Assembly: GCA_013368315.1 (NCBI GenBank)
Contig: JAACJM010000137.1
Span: 124,001 to 188,000, forward strand
DNA length: 64,000 nucleotides
Reading direction: 5' to 3'
DNA from: Tetrapyrgos nigripes
Lineage: Eukaryota > Basidiomycota > Agaricomycetes > Agaricales > Campanellaceae
Position 1 is the first letter of the stretch. Every line of letters begins with the position of its first letter. Shown piece by piece: positions 12,808 through 24,106 of this stretch. The notes under the pieces are model-generated. The model was not told the DNA's origin. It saw only the letters and a program-made list of their open reading frames with translations, and made no database searches. The position numbers were made by a program, and so were the translations under genes.

Positions 12808-13426
12808 TTAGATTGAGAACGTACTAGTGACGGACGAGAAATGATTCATCAAATCCATTCCTAAATTCATGTTTGGTTTCAAATATCAAGATGGATAGTG
12901 CAAATGGAACCTACCAACAGTTATATGAAACTTTGGTCTCGTATTTGGAGAATCAGCAGATGGAACCAACAGATACGTGCTCGGAGATCCTGCTGCACAT
13001 AAGCTGTAGGTGACATTACTCTCTGGCCTTTCCGCTCTAGTATACCTATATTGTGGCACACCACCAATTAGTACGTGGCCCTGTCCAAATGCAATGTGAC
13101 GTTGGAAAGCATCTAGACTTACCTCGGCGGTGCTCCAAACGGGACGTGATGATCGTCGCGGCCATGAGGCTGCCCTTCTCCGGCAGTGGAAGAATTTGGA
13201 GGATGCCATTCCAATCTGAGTGGGTCTTGTGAGTCTACAGAGGTAGTCGCCTCTGACGTTCTATCGACTACTTCAGGTATTGGTTCCATGGCGTCTCCCA
13301 AAGGCATTTGTGAGGCTTGCGAAGTTTCGGAGTCGGGAAGGCTAACATAGCTGCTTAATGCGTGAAGCAATAACATATAGCCATGAAAATTGTGGAATGC
13401 ACTTGCCTAGGGGGTCGCGTCGACAT
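12808..13426 (-). CDS. Hypothetical protein, four exons
   Basis: Minus strand. Exon 1 begins at 13426 (MSTRPP) and ends at GCAAGT, a GC-AG donor; splicing to the acceptor before CTATGTTAGC gives SYVSLPDSETSQASQMPLGD and on. A long exon with proline- and histidine-rich sequence ends AG|GTAAGTC. The next exon reads GHVLIGGVPQYRYTRAERPE, followed by SNVTYSLCAAGSPSTYLLVP. A last exon (GMDLMNHFSSVTSTFSI) reaches TAA at 12808-12810, although another donor (GTACGT) lies inside it, so the 3' end is uncertain. No domain recognised. Kept because several consensus splice sites chain into one frame. Confidence 0.42.
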
Positions 13427-14623
13427 TGTTCGAGTTACAGAGGTGCAAGCAACTGTAGAAACAATGAGCCTTAATATTTCAAGATGACTATCACATCTGT
13501 TAACGTTGAAGAGGCTATGTCAAAGGTATGTACTTCATGATCCCATCAATATAGATTCTTGGCGAACCACTACCATTTCGTGTTTTTCCGACGGTCTCGA
13601 TCAGTGAGTAAGTTTCAGGAAAACGACCCTCAGTAGTTTAAGTAGTTCTGTCTCACTCCTTTTTAACTTTCTTGGCTCTCTGTGCGGTCTCGTTAAGCAT
13701 ACACCAAGTTTTTCGCAGTTTGGCACGTCCTTCGCTACCACAGTGCTGTCAATGTCATCCACGCCTGAGAGGAATATGTGGGCCATCATTAGTGCTGCAG
13801 CCTTGCTGCAGCCGCGAGGCAAGGGAGAGGCTAGAGCTGAGGCGAGCTGAGTCCTGACTGATTTGGACAACTCATTGTACAGCCCCGTATTCCACCTACG
13901 TCAAAGCACACAATGGCAATGTACGCAATGAATCTACATTACCTTCCATGTTGCTTCCATGCTCCCTTCATTTTTTGGCCCTTGCACAGCCCAAGATCTC
14001 TACCAATCTATGTACCTGAACAGCCGCCGAGCAGGAGAAACCTGGAGAAACTCGTTGCAAAGAAGATTGAACCGAAATCTTACCTACGCTCTGACGGAGA
14101 AGGAGGAACCATTGACAGCCTTGTTGCTGCGGTCCGGGCCTGGCTGGCCCTCGTCAAATTTTCTGACCCTCAGAGGCCGGGCCCGGGTCGGCCCAGGTCC
14201 GCACCAATTGAGCTGATACGCCGGGGGTCCGGGAGGCAGCCCAATGTAGCTTCTGTATGAAGGAGCTGTGGGCCACCGCTTCGCGTGGCAGTAACGAGGC
14301 CCAAGTAATCAGTTCATGGATGGTGAGCAGCGATGAGTAAGGGTGAAAGATGATGAGCGTTGCAGATCACGCGTCTTTGCGGCAACGGCCGATGACCGGT
14401 TACGGTGATCAAATGGCACTGGAGACCGGTGGAGTTATCGAGCATAGCCACACGCGGAAACGTCAGGTTATAAGAACGAGACCCTAAAGGGCCTCGTAAT
14501 GTACAAGTGTCGTATCGTAGGTATAGGTACAGGATCCAAACCAGAACCTCGACTGGCTAGATTGTGCGCGCGCCGCGGAGGAGGGAAAATTTTTTTAAAA
14601 ACAATGATCGACCTAGAAAGCAG
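13427..14623. other. Intergenic, GC-rich in places
   Basis: No gene supported. The stretch 14130-14250 is GC-rich with repeated GGGCC/GGCCC phrases, and ORFs there are probably composition artefacts. An A-rich tract at 14588-14603 precedes the inverted-repeat element. Confidence 0.35.
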
Positions 14624-15443
14624 CGGATAATTCTATTCACCAACCCCCTTGGCGGGGTTGCTGTATAGCCAACCCTAAATCCGGCCTGTCGGTACCAACA
14701 GAAGCCTGGAAGGCCTCGCTCATTAATGCATTAAGCTCGAGATATTCCCTCTGTACTGAGTGGCAGTCGCTGGCTGTCCGTTCTTCCATGACTAGCAACA
14801 TAAAATCTACCGTAGTTCTAGAATACACTAATACAGTAATCTCAAATGCCTAAACCAATTGGCGTGCTGGTGGCAGCAGCTGGCCGACGGTGACCTATCT
14901 TTCTGCGTAACCCGCATTTTGGAGTTAAAGGGGCATGTCGACTACGACCTCGCCCTCTACCAGTTCTACCTGCTTAGGCCCTTCCCTCAATGGCTCATGA
15001 CAACTGCTGCATCCTCGGTCCACCTTTATGATTAGGTAATGCCAAAGAGGCTTCAAGCGTCCTCCAGAGGTGAAGGACAGTATGAATCACATACCTATGT
15101 AGGTGGCTACTGAGTACTGAGTACTGATCAGAGGAGACTGGTGAAACAAAACGAACTGGTCGACACAATGGCGCGTAAGCGATTTCCGAGTCGTGTAACC
15201 GGCTGGTCAGCGGATCTATTGGAGTCCGGTCTTATACAGTAAAACCTGTAAAAACGAACAATGGAAAGAGAGTGCAGGTCCTTGACATGGACCTGGTAGT
15301 TGACTGGCATTCTGGGCTTGTGGGCTATGCAGAAGACGCTCAACCTCTTTTGAAACGAGCAAAATGCTGAGATTACGTTAGGGTTGGCTAATAGCCAACC
15401 CTACAGCAACCCCGCCAAGGGGGTTGGCGAATAGAATTATCCG
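14624..15443. mobile_element. Non-autonomous inverted-repeat element, 820 bp
   Basis: The left end CGGATAATTCTATTC (14624-14638) is mirrored at the right end (15429-15443). The homology continues inward for about 55-60 bp through CCAACCCCCTTGGCGGGGTT and GTTAGGGTTGGC-type sequence, with a few differences. Each arm contains its own smaller hairpins (AACCCC...GGGGTT and AGGGTTGGCTAxTAGCCAACCCT). The interior carries no plausible transposase. This is the architecture of a MITE or a deleted DNA transposon. No perfect adjacent target duplication is visible; AAAGC occurs close to both ends but not symmetrically. Confidence 0.6.
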
Positions 15444-17783
15444 AAAGCCGCGTCATCAATTACGTCATGTCTTAACAACAGTCTACTACACGCAACGTAG
15501 AACCATCATTTTCATTCGGCCTCGTAACGATACACGACCTCAAATCTTCGTCATACCTGTATCTTTCCCGACAATTTTGCTCCTTCCATCCCTTCAATCC
15601 ACCTTCCTCTCACTCCGACGCGTTACCTCGTTTCCAGGGCGACGTCATCATCATCACTGTCTCACTTCAGCTATCATATAGAACCCATTCCCTTCAGCAC
15701 TTCCACCATATATCTTCTTTAAAATGCGAGATGTCGTATAAAGATAGCTCTACGTCGATGCCTTCATTAACATTCCTAGCACGTCCAGAGTCTCAAAGCT
15801 GGTTCTTGAAAATGTGCACATTACAGCTCATCAAGAATCGCCCAGCTGAGACATTTTCATCGTTGGCATTTCTGGAGAATTTGGATGGGCATTGGGTGAG
15901 ACGTCTACGGCCTTTTGTTATGCTGGTTTGCCTGGTAGTGTGTCGCGCGAATGGATGCCATGTCAATATTCAATCCTCGTGAAGCTTTTTGGCTTAATGG
16001 TACGTCACAGAGACTGTTTCTTCGTTTCTTCTCTACTAATGGCGGCTGGTCGGCCTCTTCACTCTATCTCATTCTTATCCCTCCCCTCACCCAGGTATCC
16101 ACCCTTCCACCCCAGCGTGTCAACTACTACTTCATGAAAACCTTCTCAAGTGCGACCTCCACTTTCGAGTTCTGTCAGGATGGTCAGGATGGTTTCCTGT
16201 CCATCGCCGGCATCCGATGCGACGAGACTCGCTGCTCATCAACATCCATGATCCGAACGCCGAGGCCTACGATCTGACCCTGGAGCTGGACGCCTTCGCA
16301 CCCCTCTCATACTGTTGTTTATCCCGAAAATTAGTGTCTGGGTCGTTGTAAATTGGCGATGGTCGTAGAAGCGTAAGTGTGGCATAGACTTTGACATGGT
16401 ATAAGGCTTTCCTCGGTCTCTCAATCGCTGGTATGTGTATACTGTCTCCACAGTGGCTTTGTACCCTTCCATATCCTCCCTTCATTCAGTTCTCCCGTTG
16501 GCTCCGCCGCAAGAGCAGACACCAATTCTGGCACTCTGTAGTCTTTCAAGTGCTGCCATTGCTTGCTAGTTGGTGTTGTTGGGGCGGGTGGCTCTAGGTG
16601 CGATTGGGTTTGCGTAAATGCGGAAACTGTGTGTACTAAATATCAATATTCAAGTTCTGCAAATTATATCAGTATCTTGTCTGTCCCCGTCCTTACTTCG
16701 AACTTCCTTCTTCGTTTCTCCATTTCTGAATCCAGATACAGACACCACTTTTGCCAACTTCGTTACTACTGCGGCCGAAATGCGCCTCATTGCCACCGAC
16801 GACGGCGTGGGTGCACAGTAGTTAGGAAGAGCTGCATGGTCTCAGTTGAGCCTTGAGCGCTTGAGTTCTGTCGTCACCAGCTGCTCATATGATGTGCCCT
16901 GAGCTAAGATCTACTCTACAATCGACGTGCTTGTAACTTACTAACTCCCAAGCTCTCTACATAAAATTGAATATCAATACGACGAACTCGAACTCGAACA
17001 CTTCGACACCAAGCTCTTCGGCTCATCCGGGCAAGCGGTATACGTCTCTCGAGTTTCAGATCATACGGGACTTGAATACGGAACATAAGGACATCACTGG
17101 AAGATAAGACCGCGTCAGGAAACGTTCAAGGAGTGCATAGAGAGAGTTTTGGACGATGATGGGAAAAGAATGGCAATGGCAGTGGCCCGGAAAAAAAAAG
17201 AACACCGGATTCTTTCCCTCCCACCTCTTCGGCCTCTATTCTTTGTTGTTCCGCAGACCACGACTAACCCTGTACCGGTTGCAGGAATTCTGCGTGTCGC
17301 TCCTGCGTGCCGCGTGCCGTCTCCGATCATCTCGACTGAGTCCGAAGGTCCGATACTCGTACCTCATTTCGCTCACATTTCCTCGGCGAATCATGAGAGA
17401 GACATTAGTAGACAAAGCGATCCTTGTAAATATAGGGTTCCGCGGGAGAAGTCCTATTATGTTGCTGACAGTTTGATGTGGAAGAAATTGAAGGTGATGG
17501 TTGGTATGCTACTGCGTAAGTGTTGTTTGCTATTTCATCAGGTGTACCCTTTTTTTTGATCATCAGCAGCGTTCTAGTGATGATATCCAACTTTCGGGAT
17601 GTATACCAGACAGATCTAGAGGGCTGTTCACATCAAGTGAGCTAAGTTGACCAAAGGCGGATGTTGAATCGTCTGGACGCCCTGACTCGCGATCATATCA
17701 GCCCACATTGCTACTTAAAAGCTAGAACGCCTAGTACAGAGTCCCTGTATGCTCACAAGGTCCCAACCATCCCCGAGTCCACC
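15444..17783. other. Possible gene debris, nothing recognised
   Basis: Plus-strand frames around 15730-16280 include an open piece ending MDAMSIFNPREAFWLNG directly before a GTACGT donor, so there may be a real or decayed multi-exon gene here. I could not chain exons or recognise a family. 16980-17100 reads like coding DNA (YQYDELELEHFDTKLFGSSG). The rest shows frequent stops. Confidence 0.25.
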
Positions 17784-19422
17784 ATGTCTTCAGCGCCTAC
17801 AGAAATTGTGCTCATGTACGTTCACTGCTTATCCCTTCATTAAAGCGTCAAAATAACCATTTCCAAACTTCCTAGAGTTGGTCCTGTGGTAGGTGCCGTT
17901 TCCCCCAGCGTTGACCCCTGACCGCTTCTGAAAGCATTCACAGCTTATAGGGACATGTATCACGTACTTCCTGATGGGCATAGTTTGCGTACAAGTCTGT
18001 AAGTGTCACTGTTGAAAACGGCACTTAAAGACCTTATAGACTCATTCTTCTGCAGACATCTACTACATGTCGTTCCCGAATGACAAACTTTGGATCAAGT
18101 CGACTGGTAAGTGTGTTATCATAACCCTGTTCATACCCAAACTGATATGATCTGGAAAACATAGTCTACCTGCTCCTCATGTTGGACATTATGCACGTCG
18201 TTTTCATGAGCGACAATGCATGGAGGTTCTTGTGCACAGGATGGGGAATTCCGGACCATCTTCATCTTTTTAGCTGGGGTTTTGCGTTCCTTCCTTTCTA
18301 CACTGGAGTTTGTAAGTCGCTGAGTTTTTTCTGTCGGTAATCCCGTTCCTAATATTCATCTTGCGCCTATGATCCAGGTTCTGCTATAGTTCAGTTCTTT
18401 TTCGCGTATCGAATCTACGTCCTGGGCATGCAACTGGCCAACAAGATAGTAACATGGGCTGTCATTGCGTTTGTTACGTGCATCGCACTTGCTCAATTCA
18501 TTGCAGCTCTCGTGTCTACCGCTCAGGTACTTGCTGGTTCAATTCCTGCCTCTTAATCTATAGTGACAGCAAACTTAGTTGTGGAGGATCGGCGACATGG
18601 ACAGATTCGACGAGGTCTACACTGAAGTCTCTGTAAGTATAGTTCGGACTGCTAAGTTGTCTGCGCTGAAAATTGGCTATAGATCTGGGTTGCAGGAGAT
18701 ATCGCTTGTGATGTCGTGATTACAATCTCTATGATTTATCTGGTATGCAACTACTTATCATGGGGCATTCACAACTCGCTAACTGATATATACCTCAAGC
18801 TCAACACTGCTCGAGGAGGAACATCTCAGCGAACTGAACTTCTTCTCACTCGTCTCATTCGGAACACTGTGGAAACCGGTGCAGTCACATCTGTTACAGG
18901 AACCTTCCATCTCGCCTTTTTCCTCGGCTCCAAAAACACTGCCTTGCATTTGGCGTTGTAAGCCTTCGCATCCATGAGTCCGAGTGAGATGTTCACTGAT
19001 TGGCTTGTCAATAGCTCGCTTTACCTGTCAAAGATTTACACGAACACGTTGTTCGCATCTTTGAATGCTCGTGTTCAATTTAATCGTGAAAATCCAGAGC
19101 CCTTGACAAATACATTATTGGCTACCAATAGCACTAATACAGGTCTTGGCCCGAGAGAGACAGCCACCACGACCAGCTTCAAGTTGAAGACAATGGCTAG
19201 TAGCACAGGTATTGCGAGTTCACCAGATCCGAATGTTATTGTCTTGAGCAGGGACAGCCACGCTGAAAGAGGAGAAGCATATATTAGATCGGACGTGGTA
19301 AGTGGATGGCTTCTAAATTTCTGTCTACTTCTACTAACTGACGAGTATAACAGCGAGGAAATATGAGGCCTATGGTGCATATACAGAGAGAAGTATATAG
19401 CGATGGGAAGGACGAACTTTAG
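17784..19422 (+). CDS. DUF6534-type seven-helix membrane protein
   Basis: Multi-exon gene. Start ATG at 17784 (MSSAPTEIVL), exon 1 17784-17815, exon 2 17876-17888, exon 3 from 17944; then LIGTCITYFLMGIVCVQVYI, YYMSFPNDKLWIKSTVYLLL, MLDIMHVVFM, the helix CSAIVQFFFAYRIYVLG, WAVIAFVTCIALAQFIAALV, VAGDIACDVVITISMIYL. After a further intron comes the family signature ARGGTSQRTELLLTRLIRNT with VETGAVTSVTG, then SKIYTNTLFASLNARVQF. This matches DUF6534 from end to end, and the C-terminal cytoplasmic tail is Ser/Thr-rich. Stop TAG at 19420-19422 after a last small exon. Ligand and role of the family are unknown; it is presumably a plasma-membrane receptor-like protein. Whether its closeness to the terpene synthase matters is unknown. 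Confidence 0.75.
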
Positions 19423-19576
19423 TAGAGGCATTATAGTCAGTTAATTTAGCTATTATCAATATGCGTTTCTCCTCCATCTCGACTGAGTACATACTCATAG
19501 CCTTGTTGTACACTATGTATTACCTTCCTTCCTGTACTACATTCGTTGTTCTTTTACCATTACCACCTATCTACGT

Positions 19577-19718
19577 GGTTCTAGGAGGAAAAGGCGGGAG
19601 ACAACGTTAACTTTATCTCTTTCCTTGCAGAGTCCCAGCAAATTTCAAAGGTTCGGACAATGCAATTGAAGCGCATAAGAACATCATGCAGATTCTTATC
19701 CCCAGCAAAGAGGCTTGT
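19577..19718 (+). pseudogene. Truncated duplicate of the TRI5-like synthase 3' end
   Basis: About 140 bp closely match 21457-21620 of the synthase: the stretches for KAGDNANFISFLAESQQISK and for AIAAHENIMRILKPSKEA are recognisable, with an internal deletion of about 25 bp (the VEALQVAADR region), a frame-breaking change near the start and divergence at the end. No other exon is present. It is a partial duplication lying roughly 1 kb upstream of the intact gene in the same orientation, so it may derive from unequal exchange between tandem synthase genes. Confidence 0.7.
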
Positions 19719-20596
19719 TTTAGAGTCTGTCTATCCCACCCGACTCACTTGTTGAAATCGACGCCAACATCGCGAGTGGATATTTTCTGCCCGGAAAGGC
19801 GCAAAGGGAATCATGCCGGAGGAGTTACGCAATACGGTTAAGAGAACGTTGAGTTGATTACTCCCATTACACGGCCGTTTCTAAGTATATCATAAAGTCA
19901 GTGTCAATATATGAAGCCAATACTGTACGGAGAATTCTAGCAATCTCGGTGATTGGTCGGGTTGTTCCTAGTCCTAGTCATCGAAATTGAGAGGTGTACA
20001 AACCAGACTTACCAATATTCGCGATGTATCCACGGATGCCATGTATATTCAAGGAACCGGGTAGCGCACCGATCGGGCATCCGGAGGATGCGAAAATGCC
20101 AAATACGCCGATTACATATTTGTGGAAATCCTGATGGAAACTGGGATGACTCGGGCGATCTGACCGTGCTATGTAGATGCTTTCGTTTTGCTACGACGAG
20201 TCCTGTCTTATCCAATTTCGACTGGAAGTTTGGATTCTCAGTTGAGCTTCCTACTTGTCCGAAGTACACGGTCCGAACAGCAGCAATGATGTCAGACAAC
20301 ATAGACGTGCGAAGACCTTGGACTTGAAACTCCCGTCCGGAAACCAAAAAAAGACAGGGATTCCGCGACAGAATGGCTTGGAGTACTGTTTGTCACGGCC
20401 CGTTGCACTAAAACCTATGAAAAGACACCAAGCGCGAAAGATAGATTCCTTCATACATTGTAATCCTCAAGGAAAACAAAAGGGACGGGAGAAAGAGCCC
20501 GAAATAAACTCTTCATGTAGCTCACTTCAAAGCCTCAGGATATAAAGAGACGCCCACTCTAATATCTTCCCCATTCTTCTCGCGGACAGCCCATAA

Positions 20597-21695
20597 ATGG
20601 ATCCTCATACGACCACTCAGGCAAGTGAATTTTCATTGATCGCCGGCATTTTATTGAACTAGTTGCATGCAGACCAGCTTCACTCAAGTTGAAGCTCTTC
20701 TCCGCTCATTCCTCACTCGTGCTGAGTTCATCTACCCAGGTCCTTTTCAAGAAGCAGACGAAAAACTCTACAAACTCGCTATCGAAGAGTCTATCCGTCG
20801 TGGTATCAACAAGAACCATGAAAATACAAAACCCTACTTTGGACCCATTCTTTTCAACGCCGCCCAATATACCAACACTTCATATGGACATCTCAGCCCT
20901 GATTTGCAGATGATCATGTGTATCCTCACTGCTTGTCTGACATATATCGACGATGCACCTAATCACGGCTACATTTGGGATGATGTAGCCAAGTTCCAAC
21001 ATCGCTTCATTCGTAATGAAGCTCATCCTAACACCGTCCTTATGGCGTGCGATGGTCTTTTGAAAGAGATGTACGAATATTTTGGAGAAACGGAAGCCAA
21101 TCTCATCGTCACATCAGCTGTCAACGTCAGTACAGCCGTCATGTTCGAGAAACTCGGAATGAAAGTGTGTATGCCTTTAATATGTCAAGACGCTTACGCT
21201 GACACTAAATTTTTACACAGGCCACTGAATCCAGCTATGCTGATTTTTATAGGGATATATCCGGGGCTCCAGACCTTTACTCAGTATTCATATTCCCGAC
21301 AAACTTGCCTATTTCTACCTACATCCAGGCTATTCCAGATTTGAGAATAATTATCAATCAAGTCAAGTAAGTATTCGTCCAACACCTGAGTGATAAGTAG
21401 TCAAACATAATGCTCATGGAATCTTCCGAACCCTAGCGATGTCTTATCATTCTACAAGGAGGAGAAAGCAGGGGACAACGCCAATTTTATTTCTTTCCTT
21501 GCCGAGTCCCAGCAGATTTCAAAGGTTGAGGCTCTTCAAGTTGCAGCAGACAGGGCAATTGCGGCGCATGAGAACATCATGCGGATTCTTAAGCCCAGCA
21601 AAGAGGCTGTTGAGTGCTATCAGAAATTTAATCACGGGTACATGGCATACCACATATACGAGAAGAGATATAAGTTGGAGGAGTTGGGGTTCTGA
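20597..21695 (+). CDS. TRI5-like (trichodiene synthase family) sesquiterpene synthase
   Basis: Class I terpene synthase of the trichodiene synthase family, expected to cyclise farnesyl diphosphate in the cytosol with Mg2+. Exons: 20597-20620 (MDPHTTTQ), 20673-21164, 21221-21366, 21437-21695; total 306 aa, somewhat short for the family. Intron 1 appears to be GC-AG (CAG|GCAAGT). The metal-binding NSE motif is clear in exon 4: NDVLSFYKE, with N, S and E in register. The aspartate-rich motif is likely YIDDAPNH, a shortened DDxx(x)D variant without the third acidic residue. The C-terminus HGYMAYHIYEKRYKLEELGF also fits. Product unknown; such enzymes in mushrooms make varied sesquiterpenes. No P450 or transporter gene is recognisable next to it. 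An alternative start at 20667 would avoid the micro-exon. Confidence 0.72.
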
Positions 21696-23356
21696 ACATG
21701 TAGCGTATGAGGATTAGAACTGGAAAGATATTCTGATTCTGGATTCAAATTGAGTACTATATGTCATTGAAAATGATCTATACTATATCTATAATATAAT
21801 ATGCTCAATGTCGCTTTGCATTTGTAAAAACGAAGACAACGACAATAGAATCGGACTTGTTGTAAAAAGCGTAATGCGAATCGCTGCGCCGTGGGAAGAT
21901 GTGCCTAAATTTAGGCCGATAACCACGTGATAGATTTACGCTCTCAACATGGACAACAGCCGCTTTTTCCTCAAATTAAGAGGAGACTAGTTCCCCATAT
22001 TTTCGTCAAATGAATACTCATCATTTGACGAATTCAAGGAGATGAGAAGGTGGGAATCAGGCATGGTACAGCGAGTACGAGTCTACGAGATGCGCACTAC
22101 ATCTGGCATCCGAGTCTAGACGGTATCTCCATTTCCTTCTCCACTCCTTTTTCACCTCTTCAGTCTCCGTCAAGCCCAAGCCCAAGCCCTCAAACCAATC
22201 TCCATCATCCCCTCCTCCACCTCTCCACCCACACTACCCACATCCTTCCTTCAACCTTGGCAGTCTTCTTTTCCACTAAATTTCTCTACTCAGGTGCATC
22301 TACTCACCTACAGACATATCCTCACTAACATATCCGTGTCCAGAGCTGCTACAACTTTTTGTTTAAGATGACCAACTCGAACACTTTCCGCTCGTGTCTT
22401 TCGTTTAGGATGCTACAAGCTTTTTCAGACTCGTTCATTGATGCGCAGAACGATCTTACGCTGTCGAACGAGGTGTTTTAATCGGCCTGATGGGGCGGAT
22501 ACCTGTACGGGTAGTTTGGGGGTTGGGTAGATGATGAGAAGCTGTGGACAAGCTGGGAGGAGCATAATACGGACGAGGGTTGACGTTGGTGAGTAGCGGG
22601 CTTTTTTTATTCCCTTTGTTCCTCCTCTTTCTCATTTTACCGTTCCTCTTCCTGCTTCCCTTTTTTCTCATCTTTTAGAGTAGCTAACTCGCTGCCCTTC
22701 CAGCCCTCCTCGCCTCGACGCCTACCCCCTCCTGCTTTCAACCTCCTGTCTTCCGCCTCCTAATACAGACACACTATCGTTCCTCCATTACTCAAGGGGC
22801 TTCCGCTGTTTCCGACCTATATCTCTATTCGTTACCGCTGGAGGCGGGATTCCCCGATACTGCTATATATACCTAGATGTGGTGCGCGCGAGAGAAATTT
22901 GTGGGTTGCTTATGTGGGGTAGTTAGGTGAGTAACAATCATTCATCTACTCGTGTTTCGTAGATTTATACGGGTTTTCATTTATTTTCTCTCTAGATTCC
23001 ACGTTGTTTTCCTCGACACAAAACAAAACCGATCCAAACACTGACAGCGACCCAAACGACCCAACCCTCAACCCCTCCGATACCTCGTCCTCCATCGATC
23101 TCAAGAAAACGTATTACGGTACGATTGGAGTTATAGAGGTGGTCCGTGGGCAGGTTTTGTTGCTAGTAATTTGATGGGAGAGGGGACGGGTTCGACGTCT
23201 CCGCCCTGTTATCAGCCTCCCAGTCGGGGCAAAGTGGCCATGGAAATGGTTATTAGGTCACTTTCAATTCAGACGAAGTTCGTAAATATATGGTTTGGGT
23301 GAATGTGAGTGTGTTTGTGCTCCTGCTGCTGTACGAGACTGATTGTTTTCTGCTAG
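21696..23356. other. Intergenic, low-complexity
   Basis: CT-rich and GA-rich runs (22130-22260, 22590-22780) give spurious frames. No gene recognised. The interval 22940-23350 probably contains the 5' exons of the following gene: open pieces end at GTGAGTAAC (about 22928) and GTGAGTGTG (about 23304). Confidence 0.3.
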
Positions 23357-24106
23357 ATTGCGATGCCACTAGACTTAGTGAAGGATTGGATGTGAAGGAT
23401 TATGTTTTGGTTGGTGATATCGTTGAGGTAAGTCTTCTGATGGACTCGATGTCTAATTCTCATCACTGACACTGGTGCAGATGTTCCCAGCAGATGAAGT
23501 GGACCCAAAGCGTCGTCCCTATCTTTCAGTCTGCGGTGTTGTTGCATCTTATGACCGGACTGCTGAGGACAAAAAGATTGAGGTGTCGCCTACAGTGTTT
23601 ACATATGCATTGCTTCCAAAACCAACTAAGGACGAGAACAGCAAAGATAAAGCTAAGGCTTCCAACCCGCTTCCTCTTCTTCCCGCTGCCTATGTCGTTC
23701 CAAAGACCGCCAGATGGGCAGGAGAACGCGCGCCTAAAGTCAACATCGGGACATATGTATGCTGTGAAGGTTTTCTTCACATGGTCCATAGAAAGCCATC
23801 GGACGGAATGGTGGATCACTTCGACGCAGAACTAGATAAGGTCACCTTCCTCGGTCGCCCTTATGCTCCACCAACTAGCCGCAAATCTTTGCCACCTCCT
23901 CCTTCAACTCCTGGTAAGCCATGCAGTCATCTTAATTGTCCAGCTTCTGTGTTTACTGACTGATTTTGTTGATAATAGGTCCATCCACTCCTGCCAGCAA
24001 ACGACTGAAGTTCAATTACAATGATTTTACTCCGACTCCTGCTCCCAAGAGGAAGTTCAACGCAGACCAGGACCAGGACCCAAACTCACCAGCCCCCTTG
24101 GCCTGA
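23357..24106 (+). CDS. Conserved Agaricomycete protein of unknown function, 3' exons
   Basis: Three exons chain in frame: about 23357-23427 (DATRLSEGLDVKDYVLVGDI), 23481-23913, and 23979-24106 ending in TGA. Recognisable phrases are FPADEVDPKRRPYLSVCGVV, RWAGERAPKVNIGTYVCCEG and FDAELDKVTFLGRP, followed by a proline/serine linker and basic patches (SKRLKF, APKRKF) that could serve as a nuclear signal. I recall a repetitive mushroom family with the same order (…RPxWLEVxG…, RWxxxKPxPxxGxxVxxxGFL, FxVExDxxTFLGRP) that looks OB-fold-like; this is from memory and no function is known. The 5' end is unresolved: the preceding open exon (TFNSDEVRKYMVWVN) does not join in the right phase, so there may be a missed exon or a frameshift. 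Confidence 0.5.
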
